Shown here: piece after piece, positions 35,717 to 45,042 of the stretch
How positions within the stretch are numbered: position 1 is the stretch's first letter
Layout of the letters: every line of letters starts with the position of its first letter
NCBI RefSeq assembly: GCF_009711045.1
Contig: NZ_WMJX01000020.1
Span: 1-51,512, forward strand
Length of the DNA stretch: 51,512 bases
Reading direction: 5' to 3'
Source: Myroides albus
GTDB lineage: Bacteria > Bacteroidota > Bacteroidia > Flavobacteriales > Flavobacteriaceae
The notes under the pieces: model-generated
What the model was told of the DNA's origin: nothing
The model's database searches: none
The model's input: only the letters and a program-made list of their open reading frames with translations
Position numbers and translations under genes: made by a program

Positions 35717-35797
35717 ATTAGAGATGATAAAAAGAAGTTGTGATTTGCTTTTATACGTTTAGAGATTCAGATGATCAGGTGTGCTTATGCTTTAAAC

Positions 35798-35835
35798 AAA
35801 CAAGGAACAACTGTTTTTTTAGTTGTTCCTTGTTT
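35798..35835. terminator. Bidirectional terminator
   Basis: Perfect 15-bp arms AAACAAGGAACAACT and AGTTGTTCCTTGTTT with a T-rich loop lie between converging genes. Confidence 0.8.
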
Positions 35836-35845
35836 GTTATTTTAC

Positions 35846-36409
35846 TTAGTACAGTTTGGGGTTATATAATTCTGGATATTTTGCCATTTTGGCATCATAG
35901 TAAGGAGTTATTATATCTAATGTTTGTTCAAAAGTTAAGTCGCTGACCGATATTAACTTAAATATACCACATTCTTTTTTTCTATAATCTGCGTAACAAA
36001 GTGCTACGGGAATATTTGCTTGTTTGGCTATTTGATAGAATCCTTGCTTCCATTTGTCTGAAAATGATCTTGTTCCTTCTGGGGTGTTTACAATGGCAAT
36101 TTTCTCTGCCTCGTTGATTAATTCTACAGCGTACTCCACTAAATTCTGTCTTTTTGATCGATCAACTCCTATACAGCCTAATGCTTTAAAGAAAAAGCCA
36201 AACCACGACTTAGTATAATAATCTTTTATAAACATTTTGAAGGGAACTCCCATTATCCAAAAACAAGCTAAACTGTAGTAGAAATCCCAGTTTGAAGTGT
36301 GAGGAACACAGATTAATACTGTTTTTTTAGCTTCATCAATAGAAATTCCATTCGTATTCAATTTCCATCCTGTGACTCCTAACATTAAACGACCAAGCAG
36401 TTTTTTCAT
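35846..36409 (-). CDS. Lysophospholipid/acyl-glycerol-phosphate acyltransferase-like protein
   Basis: The 187-residue protein has the PlsC-type motif HTSNWD (HX4D) and the later VNTPEGTRSFSDKW, with hydrophobic FWIMGVPFKMF between. Such enzymes transfer acyl groups to lysophospholipids or similar acceptors at the inner membrane. The in-frame ATG at 36409 (MKKLLGRLML) is preferred over one ten codons upstream. Acceptor unknown. Confidence 0.82.
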   Translation of the reverse strand: MKKLLGRLMLGVTGWKLNTNGISIDEAKKTVLICVPHTSNWDFYYSLACFWIMGVPFKMFIKDYYTKSWFGFFFKALGCIGVDRSKRQNLVEYAVELINEAEKIAIVNTPEGTRSFSDKWKQGFYQIAKQANIPVALCYADYRKKECGIFKLISVSDLTFEQTLDIITPYYDAKMAKYPELYNPKLY

Positions 36410-36619
36410 TTCTCTTTGTTTGTTAATTATAAAAAGCAAATATAGAATAATTTACGTGTCCCCACTCGTGGTATAATTTGTAATTAAATGCTAATCTTTT
36501 TTCGCTAACTATTGTATTATTCTGATTTCTCTTCTTTTCTCAACTTTTTGGTTGTCTGTATATAGAAGTAGTAGTTAATCGATAAGTTCGAGAAGAAATA
36601 GATATTCGGAAAACTTAAG

Positions 36620-36967
36620 CTAAGACCTATTTTTTAAGAATATTCCTATACTGAACAATGTACTGAGTATAAGCAAGACCAGTAGTTCTTTCATCGGATT
36701 GGGATGGTTGGCTTTTTGCATGATACGCACACCAATTTTGTAATACACGGAGTGAGCTATTGTAAAGACAAAGAAAGGATATAGTAAGAATAGTATGACA
36801 AACAAAGGTGGGTAGATGGTAAAGTATGAATGATGAAATTTTAAGACCGCCAGTGCTAATAAAAAGAGCCCAAAGAATAAAATTGTAAATAGGACAATGA
36901 GGATCAATGTTAGCTTTATCCGTGTTCTGATTGTTTTTGCAGTAGGTGTTTTTGGTACTGTAGTCAT
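36620..36967 (-). CDS. Small membrane protein of unknown function
   Basis: The 115-residue product has a basic N-terminus and three hydrophobic segments (about 18-42, 48-76 and 93-110). No family was recognised. Its frame and length suggest a real gene but support is only the ORF and its membrane pattern. Confidence 0.45.
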   Translation of the reverse strand: MTTVPKTPTAKTIRTRIKLTLILIVLFTILFFGLFLLALAVLKFHHSYFTIYPPLFVILFLLYPFFVFTIAHSVYYKIGVRIMQKANHPNPMKELLVLLILSTLFSIGIFLKNRS

Positions 36968-37335
36968 TTGCCTTAGTCCAATTTTTAGAATAGTATTTTC
37001 CAGTATTTCAATTCGTATGGTGTAAGTAAAATTTCTGAGTATTAGTTGATTAAACTTTATTTCTATCGTAAAACATAGAGTTGTACTTCACTCAAATCTG
37101 GGGAGAACGCAGAAGTACACAATCAGTGTAGTGATGGAAAAAAAGCAATGAGTCACATGTGATGTTCTTAATTTTTGTTATTGGAAAGATTAACTGTTGT
37201 AGTATCTGGTATTTGTATGGATAAAAGGGATAAGGTTGTTTATTTGTGAATAGCAATAAGTCATTTTTATTTATTACAAGGTAATCTGTTATAATTTGTT
37301 AAATTTACATGTTTTTTTGTTTATATAAGGAGGGT
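36968..37335. other. Gene-poor interval
   Basis: About 340 bases between divergent genes. Nothing beyond AT-rich sequence and a short TTAC-AAG-GTAA palindrome near 37275-37285 was found. It should hold promoters for both neighbours, but no exact TAnnTTTG element was located. Confidence 0.5.
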
Positions 37336-38010
37336 ATGATAATAATAAAGGAGGCAAGAGATAAATATTTTAGTACATTAGAACGTGTGACCACTACAGG
37401 GACGTTTACTTGTCCAGAGTGTCAGAAAACACATCGAATGCAAATAGAAGCTATATGTACAGTTGAGCATATAGTGTATGTACCAATCTATGCCCATCAG
37501 AAAAAAGTTATCGTTCGTTGTCCTGTCTGTGATACAATGTTTGCTCCAGCGTATTTTCCGACAGCATCGCGAGAGGTGATTTCGCGATTGGAAAAGAAGT
37601 CGTATCGATGGTATCATTTTTTGCTATCTGGATTTACTATTTTATTTGTGTTAATCTTTGTGATAGGGATGTGGATTGGAAATAGGCAAGAGAATGATTA
37701 CAAAAGAGATCAAATCGCTATTTTAGAAACAGGTGATGTGGTGTTCTACGAACTTGAGAACGGTGATCGTTCGGCTATGTACGTGACAGAAGTAGCAGGT
37801 GATACTTTGTATGTCAGACAAAACAGAAAATCTGTGCAAAAAGGGGATGTGTTTTTGATCGATGAACCGATGTACTACACAGAAAAGGTGACGCTGTTTT
37901 CTCGCACGAAGTTAGAAGAACTGTTTGCTGAGGATAAGGTATATAAGATATATAAAAGTACAACTACAATCGAGTTTAACCCTGAAATATTTGAAAATAT
38001 AGATCAATAA
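37336..38010 (+). CDS. Zinc-ribbon membrane protein
   Basis: The 224-residue reading begins MIIIKEARDKYF after an AAGGAGG sequence (37327-37333) that is unusually strong for this genome; an upstream ATG (37309) would add nine residues. Two CxxC pairs (TCPECQKTH and RCPVCD) suggest a zinc ribbon, followed by one membrane segment (FLLSGFTILFVLIFVIGMWIG) and a beta-rich domain of about 110 residues. Function unknown. The DKNYY gene starts 13 bp downstream, so the two form a unit. Confidence 0.6.
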   Translation: MIIIKEARDKYFSTLERVTTTGTFTCPECQKTHRMQIEAICTVEHIVYVPIYAHQKKVIVRCPVCDTMFAPAYFPTASREVISRLEKKSYRWYHFLLSGFTILFVLIFVIGMWIGNRQENDYKRDQIAILETGDVVFYELENGDRSAMYVTEVAGDTLYVRQNRKSVQKGDVFLIDEPMYYTEKVTLFSRTKLEELFAEDKVYKIYKSTTTIEFNPEIFENIDQ

Positions 38011-38023
38011 TTTTTTAAAGAGT

Positions 38024-39418
38024 ATGACAACACTAATCTTTAAGGTACTTAATCGAAAAAAGTATAACATCACAATGATTGCAATCTTTGCCGTAGTATT
38101 GATATATTGCTTTATTAATCTGATATCGATTGTACATGCATTTAATACAGGGAGTACAAGTGCGTTTATATATATTACAGTATTTGTTGTGGTCATTCTA
38201 CTGATTGTCAGATTGCGTTCAGTGTTTACTACGCAAGTATGCATTGATATTAATGAACAAGGAGTGACAATTAAGAAAGGTAGAGAAGTGAAATCTATCA
38301 AACACGCAAATATTGTTATGGTTAAACGATATTCAGCTGTTGCAGGGGATTTGGTGATTTTCTTTGCAGCCGGTCAGGAAGAGCCTTTCTTTTCTTTTGA
38401 ATCTGCTGACCGAACGATGATAAATACCCTTTTAGGGCGCTTGGAGAATTATCAGAGTTATACTGCTGTTGATCGAGTAGGTAAATTAGATGAGCATTGG
38501 ACAGAATACCTAAATGGAAGAGCTGTAGAGGGAAATGTAAACCTCCTTGCTAATGCGAGAGAACATGAGGTGAAAGGTAATAAGAAGATATTTGTTATTA
38601 TCGGTGTAGTATTAGGTTTGGTCGTGTTGTTCCCTATTATGTCATTGTTGATTAGTAATAATGAATATTATGAAGCGAGGGATGGTCAGATGTATTATGG
38701 GGATGTACTATTAGAAGGTGTTAATCCTGATGCGATCCGCAGGTTAGACGCAAATGTGATCAAAGACTCTACACATGTCTATTATAAGGATCAGGTACTT
38801 GCATGGGCTGACCGTCCTACATTTAAATATTTAGGTACAGTGTTCTTTAGTGATAAAAATGGGGTGTACTTCGAGACTAATAAGATGTTTGGTTCGAATG
38901 AGATAAAACCGTTGGAAGGGGAGTATGACAAGGCTACTTTCAAAGCGTTAGGTAATTCTTTTTTATATAAGGATGCAAATTATCTTTATCATTTAAAAGC
39001 AGGTATGGAAGGAGAAAAAAGTCCGTTGTCAATACTCGAAGTAGAAGGGCTTGATCTGAATTCATTAGAAGTACTAAATGACAAATGGGCAAAAGATAAG
39101 GGGCAAGTTTACTTTGTAACTTGGGAGACTTTGCGTCCGTGTCTGGAGATAGATGTAGCTTCTTTCGAGGTGATAGATGGAACAGTAGCGAAGGATAAAA
39201 CATCAGTATACTATCTATCTAAAGATCTAAAGTCTGATAATGCTCGTGCTACCAAAGATGAGAATTATGCTATACTAAAAGGTGCAGATGCGCCTACCTT
39301 CGAAAAAGTAGATTATAAGACGTATCAAGATAAAAATACGGAATGGTCTATCTATAGTGAACGTGAACAAAAAAAGAGGAAGGAAACTCAAATTCGAGAT
39401 CGTGAGGATGTAGAGTAA
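38024..39418 (+). CDS. DKNYY-repeat membrane protein
   Basis: The 464-residue protein has membrane segments near 17-38, 46-64 and 188-211. Between the second and third, a ~100-residue stretch could be a PH-like domain. After residue 215 come repeated DKNYY-type units: KDSTHVYYKDQ, SDKNGVYFETN, YKDANYLYHLK, KDKGQVYFVTW, KDKTSVYYLSK. The DKNYY family is widespread, often surface-exposed and of unknown function. It is cotranscribed with the zinc-ribbon membrane protein upstream. Confidence 0.75.
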   Translation: MTTLIFKVLNRKKYNITMIAIFAVVLIYCFINLISIVHAFNTGSTSAFIYITVFVVVILLIVRLRSVFTTQVCIDINEQGVTIKKGREVKSIKHANIVMVKRYSAVAGDLVIFFAAGQEEPFFSFESADRTMINTLLGRLENYQSYTAVDRVGKLDEHWTEYLNGRAVEGNVNLLANAREHEVKGNKKIFVIIGVVLGLVVLFPIMSLLISNNEYYEARDGQMYYGDVLLEGVNPDAIRRLDANVIKDSTHVYYKDQVLAWADRPTFKYLGTVFFSDKNGVYFETNKMFGSNEIKPLEGEYDKATFKALGNSFLYKDANYLYHLKAGMEGEKSPLSILEVEGLDLNSLEVLNDKWAKDKGQVYFVTWETLRPCLEIDVASFEVIDGTVAKDKTSVYYLSKDLKSDNARATKDENYAILKGADAPTFEKVDYKTYQDKNTEWSIYSEREQKKRKETQIRDREDVE

Positions 39419-39436
39419 ATACCAATTGTTGTATGT

Positions 39437-39468
39437 AAAAAAGAAGTCTTGCGAAAGACTTCTTTTTT
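39437..39468 (+). terminator. Terminator after the DKNYY gene
   Basis: Perfect arms AAAAAAGAAGTCTT and AAGACTTCTTTTTT with a GCGA loop. Confidence 0.85.
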
Positions 39469-39679
39469 GGGAAAAGTTTAGGAATATCCTAATCAAACAA
39501 TTAGGACTTTGGTTTTATAGTGGTAAAAGTACAGAGATTGAGTTTATACAAAAATGTATTTTGGGTGAACTTAGCTAAAAATTGAGTAAAGCAATCATTT
39601 AGTTGGGGGAGAGGACATTCGGTGGTAGTTTTTCACGCGGTATTTTTGTCTTTTTTATGAAAGATAATGTTGAAAAAGA

Positions 39680-39712
39680 AAATCCCATTTGATTTTTTAT
39701 CAAATGGGATTT
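39680..39712 (-). terminator. polA: polA terminator
   Basis: Perfect 14-bp arms AAATCCCATTTGAT and ATCAAATGGGATTT, with T residues following on the minus strand. The interval between this and the previous terminator (39469-39679) shows nothing else. Confidence 0.85.
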
Positions 39713-39722
39713 GTTTGTTTTA

Positions 39723-42545
39723 TTAATGTGCTTCAAGCCAATTTTGTCCTACTCCTAAGTCAACTATTAATGGTACGGTAAGAGTGAAAGCATTTTCCAT
39801 TTCTTGTTTAACCATTGTTTTTAAGTTTTCTAATTCTTCTTTATGGGCATCAAAGACAAGCTCATCGTGTACTTGTAAGAGTAATTTTGATTGCCATTTT
39901 TCTGAGATTAACTTTTTGTGAATGTTAATCATTGCTATTTTGATAATATCTGCAGCGCTTCCTTGAATCGGAGCGTTTACGGCATTTCGTTCAGCAGCTC
40001 CTTTTACAACTGCATTGTGGGAATTGATGTCTTTCAAATATCTTCTTCTACCTAAGATAGTTTGTACATAACCATGTTCCCTTGCAAAGTCAATTTGCTT
40101 AGCAATATAATCTTTTAGTTTTGGATATGTTGCGTAGTAAGTGTCTATTAACTCTTTACTCTCTGAACGAGATAAGTTAGTTTGATTGCTCAATCCAAAT
40201 GCAGATACACCGTAGATAATCCCGAAGTTAACAGTCTTTGCATGACTACGTTGTTCCTTAGTTACTTCTTCAAGAGGTACATTAAACACTCTTGCAGCAG
40301 TAGAACGGTGAATATCTTCTCCGTTTTTAAAGGATTCAATCATATTAGGTTCTTCACTCAAAGCTGCAATAATTCGCAGTTCTATCTGTGAATAATCGGC
40401 TGCCATGATTACGTAGTTTTCATCTCTTGCAACAAATGCTTTTCTCACTGAACGCCCTCTTTCTGTTCTAATAGGTATATTTTGCAAGTTTGGATTATTA
40501 GAACTTAGACGACCTGTTGCGGCTACAGCTTGCATATATTCTGTATGAACTCGCTTTGTTTTCGGATCCACTTGTTTAGGTAAAGCATCTACATAAGTGT
40601 TTTGCAATTTTATCAGTTGTCGCCAATCTAAAATATCTTGCACTATTTGGTGCTTTGGAGCTAAGTCGCTTAAGATTTCTTCTCCAGTAGCATATTGTCC
40701 TGTTTTTGTCTTTTTTGGTTTGCTTCCTCCAATCTTTAACTTGTCAAATAAGATATCGCCAAGTTGTTTCGGTGATGCTAAGTTGAATTCTTCTCCAGCT
40801 TCTTCGTAGATTGCCTTTTCTAATTGTTTGATATCCTGATTTAATGCACCTGATAGGGAGGCAAGGAAGTCTATATCTAAGCGGATTCCTTCGCTTTCCA
40901 TATCTGCTAAAACAGGTACTAAAGGCACTTCTATATTTTGAAATAGTTCAATCGTGTTTGTCGCCTGCAATTGAGGTTCAAAGTTTTGTTTTAACTGAAA
41001 GGTGATATCGGCATCTTCTCCTGCGTATTCTTTTACCAATTCAGGAGAAATGTCTTTCATAGACTTTTGATTTTTACCTTTTTTGCCAATCAAATCTTCA
41101 ATTGGTTGTGGGGTATATCGCAAGTATGTTTCAGAAAGGATATCCATATTATGACGCATGTCTGGATTGATCAGGTAGTGCGCGATCATGGTATCGAATA
41201 GAGGTCCTTTTACTTCAATGTTATACTGTTTGAGTACTTTAATGTCATACTTGAGGTTCTGACCAATCTTCTCTATTTGTTCAGATTCAAAAAACGCTTT
41301 GAAAGACTCGAGTAATTCTTGAGTTTCTTCTTTGTTGTCAGAGAACGGAACGTAGAATGCAGTGCCTTTTTCGTAAGAAAAAGCAATACCTACAAGTTCA
41401 GCATTTAAAGCATCTAAACCTGTTGTTTCAGTATCAAAACAAACACTTGTCTGCTGAAGTAAACTTTGAACTAAAAGGCGAATACTCATTTTGCTATCGC
41501 ATAATTGGTAAACGTGATTTGTTGTGCTCAAGTTAGCAAAATAAGGAGAGTCGCTATTTGTAGTATTTTCAACCTCTCCAAAAAGTGAAAATTGATCGTC
41601 TAAAGTGGCATTTTTTGCGTTAGACGTAACAGTTTCTGGCGTTTTTATCGATGTTTGGTTTACACTGAATATTTTGTCAAATTGTTCTTTCATCCTTCTG
41701 AATTCTAATTCTACGAATAGAGCTTCAGACTTTTCGATATCTGGTTGTTCAAGAACAAATTGATTAGCATCGAAGGTAACAGGGCAATCAAGCATGATCG
41801 TCGCAAGTTTCTTTGAAAGAATTCCCTTTTCTTTATTGTTTTCAATGTTCTCTTTCATTTTTCCTTTTAACTGATGGGTGTTGTCAAGTAAGTTTTCCAT
41901 TGAGCCATACTCTTTCAAAAACTTCTTTGCTGTTTTTTCACCAACACCAGGTAATCCTGGAATATTGTCAACTGAATCTCCCATCATACCTAAAAAGTCA
42001 ATAACTTGAATAGGTTCTTCAACTTCGAATTTCTCTTTCACTTCATCTATTCCCCATATTTCAACGCCATTGCCCATTCGCGCTGGTTTGTACATGAATA
42101 TGTTCTCTGATACCAACTGAGCATAGTCTTTATCAGGTGTAACCATATATACTTTGAAGTCTTCTTTTTCAGCTTGTTTTGATATTGTACCAATCAAATC
42201 ATCTGCTTCAAAACCACTTACTTCAATAATTGGAATGTGCATAGCCTTTAAGATCTCCTTAATGTACGGTACAGCTATTTTAATAGCTTCTGGCGTAGCA
42301 TCTCGATTTGCTTTATATTCTGGGAATAACTCTAAACGATCCTTACTTCCTCCATTGTCAAATGCTACTGCTAAATGATCAGGTTGTTCTTTTTTGATAA
42401 CATCTAATAGTGAGTTCATGAAACCCAAAATAGCTGATGTGTCTAATCCTTTTGAGTTTATTCTTGGGTTTTTGATAAATGCGTAATACCCTCGGAATAT
42501 TAAAGCATAAGCATCAAGTAGAAAAAGACGTTTTTTATTATCCAT
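39723..42545 (-). CDS. polA: DNA polymerase I
   Basis: Pol I fills gaps and removes RNA primers in replication and repair. The 940-residue protein has the 5'-3' exonuclease domain (FLLDAYALIFRGYYAF; VSGFEADDLIGT), a 3'-5' exonuclease domain that retains FDTETTGLDAL, and a complete polymerase domain: motif A MAADYSQIELRI, motif B RSHAKTVNFGIIYG, motif C LLQVHDELVFD. It is probably monocistronic with its own terminator. Confidence 0.97.
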   Translation of the reverse strand: MDNKKRLFLLDAYALIFRGYYAFIKNPRINSKGLDTSAILGFMNSLLDVIKKEQPDHLAVAFDNGGSKDRLELFPEYKANRDATPEAIKIAVPYIKEILKAMHIPIIEVSGFEADDLIGTISKQAEKEDFKVYMVTPDKDYAQLVSENIFMYKPARMGNGVEIWGIDEVKEKFEVEEPIQVIDFLGMMGDSVDNIPGLPGVGEKTAKKFLKEYGSMENLLDNTHQLKGKMKENIENNKEKGILSKKLATIMLDCPVTFDANQFVLEQPDIEKSEALFVELEFRRMKEQFDKIFSVNQTSIKTPETVTSNAKNATLDDQFSLFGEVENTTNSDSPYFANLSTTNHVYQLCDSKMSIRLLVQSLLQQTSVCFDTETTGLDALNAELVGIAFSYEKGTAFYVPFSDNKEETQELLESFKAFFESEQIEKIGQNLKYDIKVLKQYNIEVKGPLFDTMIAHYLINPDMRHNMDILSETYLRYTPQPIEDLIGKKGKNQKSMKDISPELVKEYAGEDADITFQLKQNFEPQLQATNTIELFQNIEVPLVPVLADMESEGIRLDIDFLASLSGALNQDIKQLEKAIYEEAGEEFNLASPKQLGDILFDKLKIGGSKPKKTKTGQYATGEEILSDLAPKHQIVQDILDWRQLIKLQNTYVDALPKQVDPKTKRVHTEYMQAVAATGRLSSNNPNLQNIPIRTERGRSVRKAFVARDENYVIMAADYSQIELRIIAALSEEPNMIESFKNGEDIHRSTAARVFNVPLEEVTKEQRSHAKTVNFGIIYGVSAFGLSNQTNLSRSESKELIDTYYATYPKLKDYIAKQIDFAREHGYVQTILGRRRYLKDINSHNAVVKGAAERNAVNAPIQGSAADIIKIAMINIHKKLISEKWQSKLLLQVHDELVFDAHKEELENLKTMVKQEMENAFTLTVPLIVDLGVGQNWLEAH

Positions 42546-42686
42546 AGGAAGAATTTATTTGTTTCTAAAATTAAGTTTCAAAGATACGCAATTTGGTCTT
42601 CGCTTGAAAATCACTCCTCCATAATGTCTTTGTGGAGAATGGTATTAAATAATGTTAAAGGTATTTTGTAGACTGATACAAAAGGG

Positions 42687-42694
42687 TAAATTTG
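42687..42694 (+). promoter_or_regulatory. -7 promoter element of the metallophosphoesterase gene
   Basis: TAAATTTG matches TAnnTTTG exactly. It predicts transcription from about 42699, which makes the ATG at 42701 nearly leaderless and the ATG at 42713 likelier. Confidence 0.5.
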
Positions 42695-42712
42695 AAATAA
42701 ATGTATTCACTC

Positions 42713-43975
42713 ATGTTGAAGTTTTTAATTATCGGGCTGTTGTTGTTTGTTATCGAGTTTTATACTTATCAAGCATTTAAACAATACTTTAAAAAGTTTT
42801 CAAGTCGCTTACTCTATGTGATGGCATCTGTTATTCTTGTTCTTTTTATTGGCTATGGCTTTTCAAAGTTCGATCCTAAGTCAGGTGATATGAATTTACC
42901 ATTGACTGCTGGAGCTCTTATTGTATTATTTTATTTACCAAAACTTATTCTGACTCTTGTTTTGTTGGTGGAGGATGTCGCGCGTTTATCGATTGGTGTT
43001 TATCGATTTATTCAAAGGGAGTTAGGAGATAAGCAATCTTCCAGAGTGAATGAAGATGAGAAAGATTCTATTATACCAGGTAGAAGGAAATTTGTTACCA
43101 ACATAGCTTTGGGTATAGTGTCAATTCCTTTTTTGTCTGTATTGCACGGTATTACTATTGGACGTTATCGATTTCAAGTCCACGAGCATATAATTGAATT
43201 TAGTGATCTTCCATCTGCATTTGATGGTTTTAGATTTACGCAATTATCCGATATTCACTTTGGTAGTTTTGACGATCCTGAAAAGTTGATGCATGCTGTT
43301 GAATTGATTAATGCTCAGAGATCTGACATGTTGCTTTTTACGGGTGACATGGTTAATAGCGTGGCAAGTGAAGTGAATCCGTGGTTGAGTACTTTTCGAA
43401 AGATTCGCCCACACAAGTATGGGCAATTTTCAATCTTAGGGAATCACGATTACGGAACTTATGCTCATTGGGAAACGGACGAGATGGAAGACAAAAACTT
43501 CAACGAAATCTGTGATATTAGTGATAAACTTAATTTTCAACTGCTGAGAAATGAACATGTTAGTATCAATAAAGACGGTGAGTCTATTTGTGTAGTTGGG
43601 GTTGAGAACTGGGGTGCAAATGGCAAGTTTATGAAATTTGGAGATTTAGATAAAGCCACACAGGGAATAGAATCGACTGATTTTAAAATTTTGATGAGTC
43701 ACGATCCATCGCACTGGGATGCTCAAATTTTAGATCATCCGATGAATTTCCAATTAACCTTATCGGGTCATACACATGGTTCGCAATTTGGAATTGAAAT
43801 TCCTGGCTTTCTAAAGTGGAGTCCTATTCAGTATGTGTATAAGCAATGGGCAGGTCTTTATGAAACATTAGGGAAGTACTTGTATGTGAATAGAGGGTTT
43901 GGTTATCACGCATATAAAGGTCGTACTGGTATTTGGCCTGAGATTACAGTTATAGAATTACGAGTGAAAAAGTAA
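42713..43975 (+). CDS. Membrane-anchored metallophosphoesterase
   Basis: The 420-residue protein begins with several hydrophobic segments (to about residue 100), then a second one near 127-145, then a calcineurin-like phosphoesterase domain with QLSDIHFG (DxH), FTGDMVNS (GDxxD-like), LGNHDYG, MSHDPSHW and LSGHTHGSQFG. All metal ligands are present, unlike the MPE region of the 1.2-4.9 kb lipoprotein. It resembles YkuE-type enzymes, some of which act on lipid A precursors; the substrate is not known. Confidence 0.85.
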   Translation: MLKFLIIGLLLFVIEFYTYQAFKQYFKKFSSRLLYVMASVILVLFIGYGFSKFDPKSGDMNLPLTAGALIVLFYLPKLILTLVLLVEDVARLSIGVYRFIQRELGDKQSSRVNEDEKDSIIPGRRKFVTNIALGIVSIPFLSVLHGITIGRYRFQVHEHIIEFSDLPSAFDGFRFTQLSDIHFGSFDDPEKLMHAVELINAQRSDMLLFTGDMVNSVASEVNPWLSTFRKIRPHKYGQFSILGNHDYGTYAHWETDEMEDKNFNEICDISDKLNFQLLRNEHVSINKDGESICVVGVENWGANGKFMKFGDLDKATQGIESTDFKILMSHDPSHWDAQILDHPMNFQLTLSGHTHGSQFGIEIPGFLKWSPIQYVYKQWAGLYETLGKYLYVNRGFGYHAYKGRTGIWPEITVIELRVKK

Positions 43976-43994
43976 GTTTTTACACAAAAAAGTA

Positions 43995-44002
43995 TATTTT
44001 TG
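43995..44002 (+). promoter_or_regulatory. -7 promoter element of the thioredoxin-like gene
   Basis: TATTTTTG matches TAnnTTTG exactly, about 50 bases before the ATG. Confidence 0.5.
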
Positions 44003-44049
44003 TATATATAAGTAGAGTAAATATCTAAAAACGAATAAAAAATAATTAT

Positions 44050-44346
44050 ATGTCAAAGTTTGGGGATTTAGTAGAAAGAGATGTACCTGTATTAATTCAA
44101 TTTTTTGCGAAATGGAATGATGGGTGTACAAAAATGAATCCTGTATTACACGATGTGGCGGCAGCGATGGGTGATCGTATTTTAATCGTAAAGATTGATG
44201 TAGAGAAAAATAGCGAATTGGTGGAAGCTTTGCGTATTAAGCAGGTACCTACTATGCTATTATATAAGAATCATACGATGATTTGGCGTCAGACAGAAGT
44301 AATGGATGCGAATTCATTAATCAATGTCATGACTTCCTTACTATAA
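44050..44346 (+). CDS. Thioredoxin-like protein with one active-site cysteine
   Basis: The 98-residue protein has the thioredoxin fold pattern (PVLIQFFAKW, ILIVKIDVEKN, cis-Pro67 in KQVPTML), but the active site reads WNDGCTKM in place of WCGPCKM, so the first cysteine is Asn23 and only the second position (Cys26) remains. Normal two-cysteine chemistry is impossible. It could bind partners or form mixed disulfides. Its end overlaps the converging deacetylase gene by 6 bp. Confidence 0.85.
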   Translation: MSKFGDLVERDVPVLIQFFAKWNDGCTKMNPVLHDVAAAMGDRILIVKIDVEKNSELVEALRIKQVPTMLLYKNHTMIWRQTEVMDANSLINVMTSLL

Positions 44347-44967
44347 TAAAGTGTCAAAGGTATAGCCTTTATCTAATAAGCTTTCGATTAGTATAGGCAA
44401 TGCGTATTTCATGTTTTCTTGCGCTTTTAGGCTGTCGTGAAATACTATTATACTTCCTTTTTTAAGGTGCTTTAAAGAGCGTCTTAAGCATTGTTTTGGG
44501 GTTAAATTCCTATCGTAATCTTTGGTGAGATTGTGCCACATGATTATTTCATATCCTTTATCGCTTAGTCTTTTAGCTTGTGCTGTCTTTATTTTTCCAT
44601 AAGGAGGTCTAAACAGCTTAGAATCATTTGAGCAGTACTTTTTTATCTCTTTTTCACATAGTATTGCGTTGGCAATATAGTCTTCTTCACTGGTTTTCCA
44701 ACCGTTTAAATGATTGAAGGTGTGATTGCCTACTTGGTGACCTTCATTTATTATTCTCTTAAATACTGAAGGGTGTTTTCGGATATTATCACCGATGCAA
44801 AAGAAAGTAGCTTTTATGTTGTAATGTTGAAGGAGGTCGAGTACCCATTCTGTTACTTGGGGAATAGGTCCGTCATCAAAAGTTAGGTACACTTTTAATT
44901 CACTTGTTTTTCTGATCCAAGTGTATTTAGGGAAAATCTTAGTTAGTATGTATTGACCTATATTCAT
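44341..44967 (-). CDS. Polysaccharide deacetylase (NodB-like)
   Basis: The reading from the ATG at 44967 gives a 208-residue protein with a CE4 domain: LTFDDGP, GHQVGNHTFNH (with both metal His), FRPPYGK and late IVFHDS. Such enzymes remove acetyl or similar groups from polysaccharides or peptidoglycan. The N-terminal residues 1-25 could be a signal or anchor. A TTG at 45006 would add 13 residues but lies inside the efflux-operon terminator, so the ATG is preferred. Confidence 0.85.
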   Translation of the reverse strand: MNIGQYILTKIFPKYTWIRKTSELKVYLTFDDGPIPQVTEWVLDLLQHYNIKATFFCIGDNIRKHPSVFKRIINEGHQVGNHTFNHLNGWKTSEEDYIANAILCEKEIKKYCSNDSKLFRPPYGKIKTAQAKRLSDKGYEIIMWHNLTKDYDRNLTPKQCLRRSLKHLKKGSIIVFHDSLKAQENMKYALPILIESLLDKGYTFDTLL

Positions 44968-44986
44968 AGAAACAAAGATAAAAAAA

Positions 44987-45013
44987 AGAGTGGCTGAAAT
45001 TTTCAACCACTCT
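44987..45013 (-). terminator. Efflux operon terminator
   Basis: AGAGTGG (44987-44993) and CCACTCT (45007-45013) pair, with further pairing toward the centre, followed by a T run on the minus strand, about 30 bases after the stop of the outer-membrane gene. Confidence 0.75.
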
Positions 45014-45042
45014 AATTATCGAATAACAATTAACTATAAACG

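Noticed and set aside
45006..45006. TTG start for the polysaccharide deacetylase
   Set aside because: It lies inside the terminator stem of the efflux operon; the ATG at 44967 is better.
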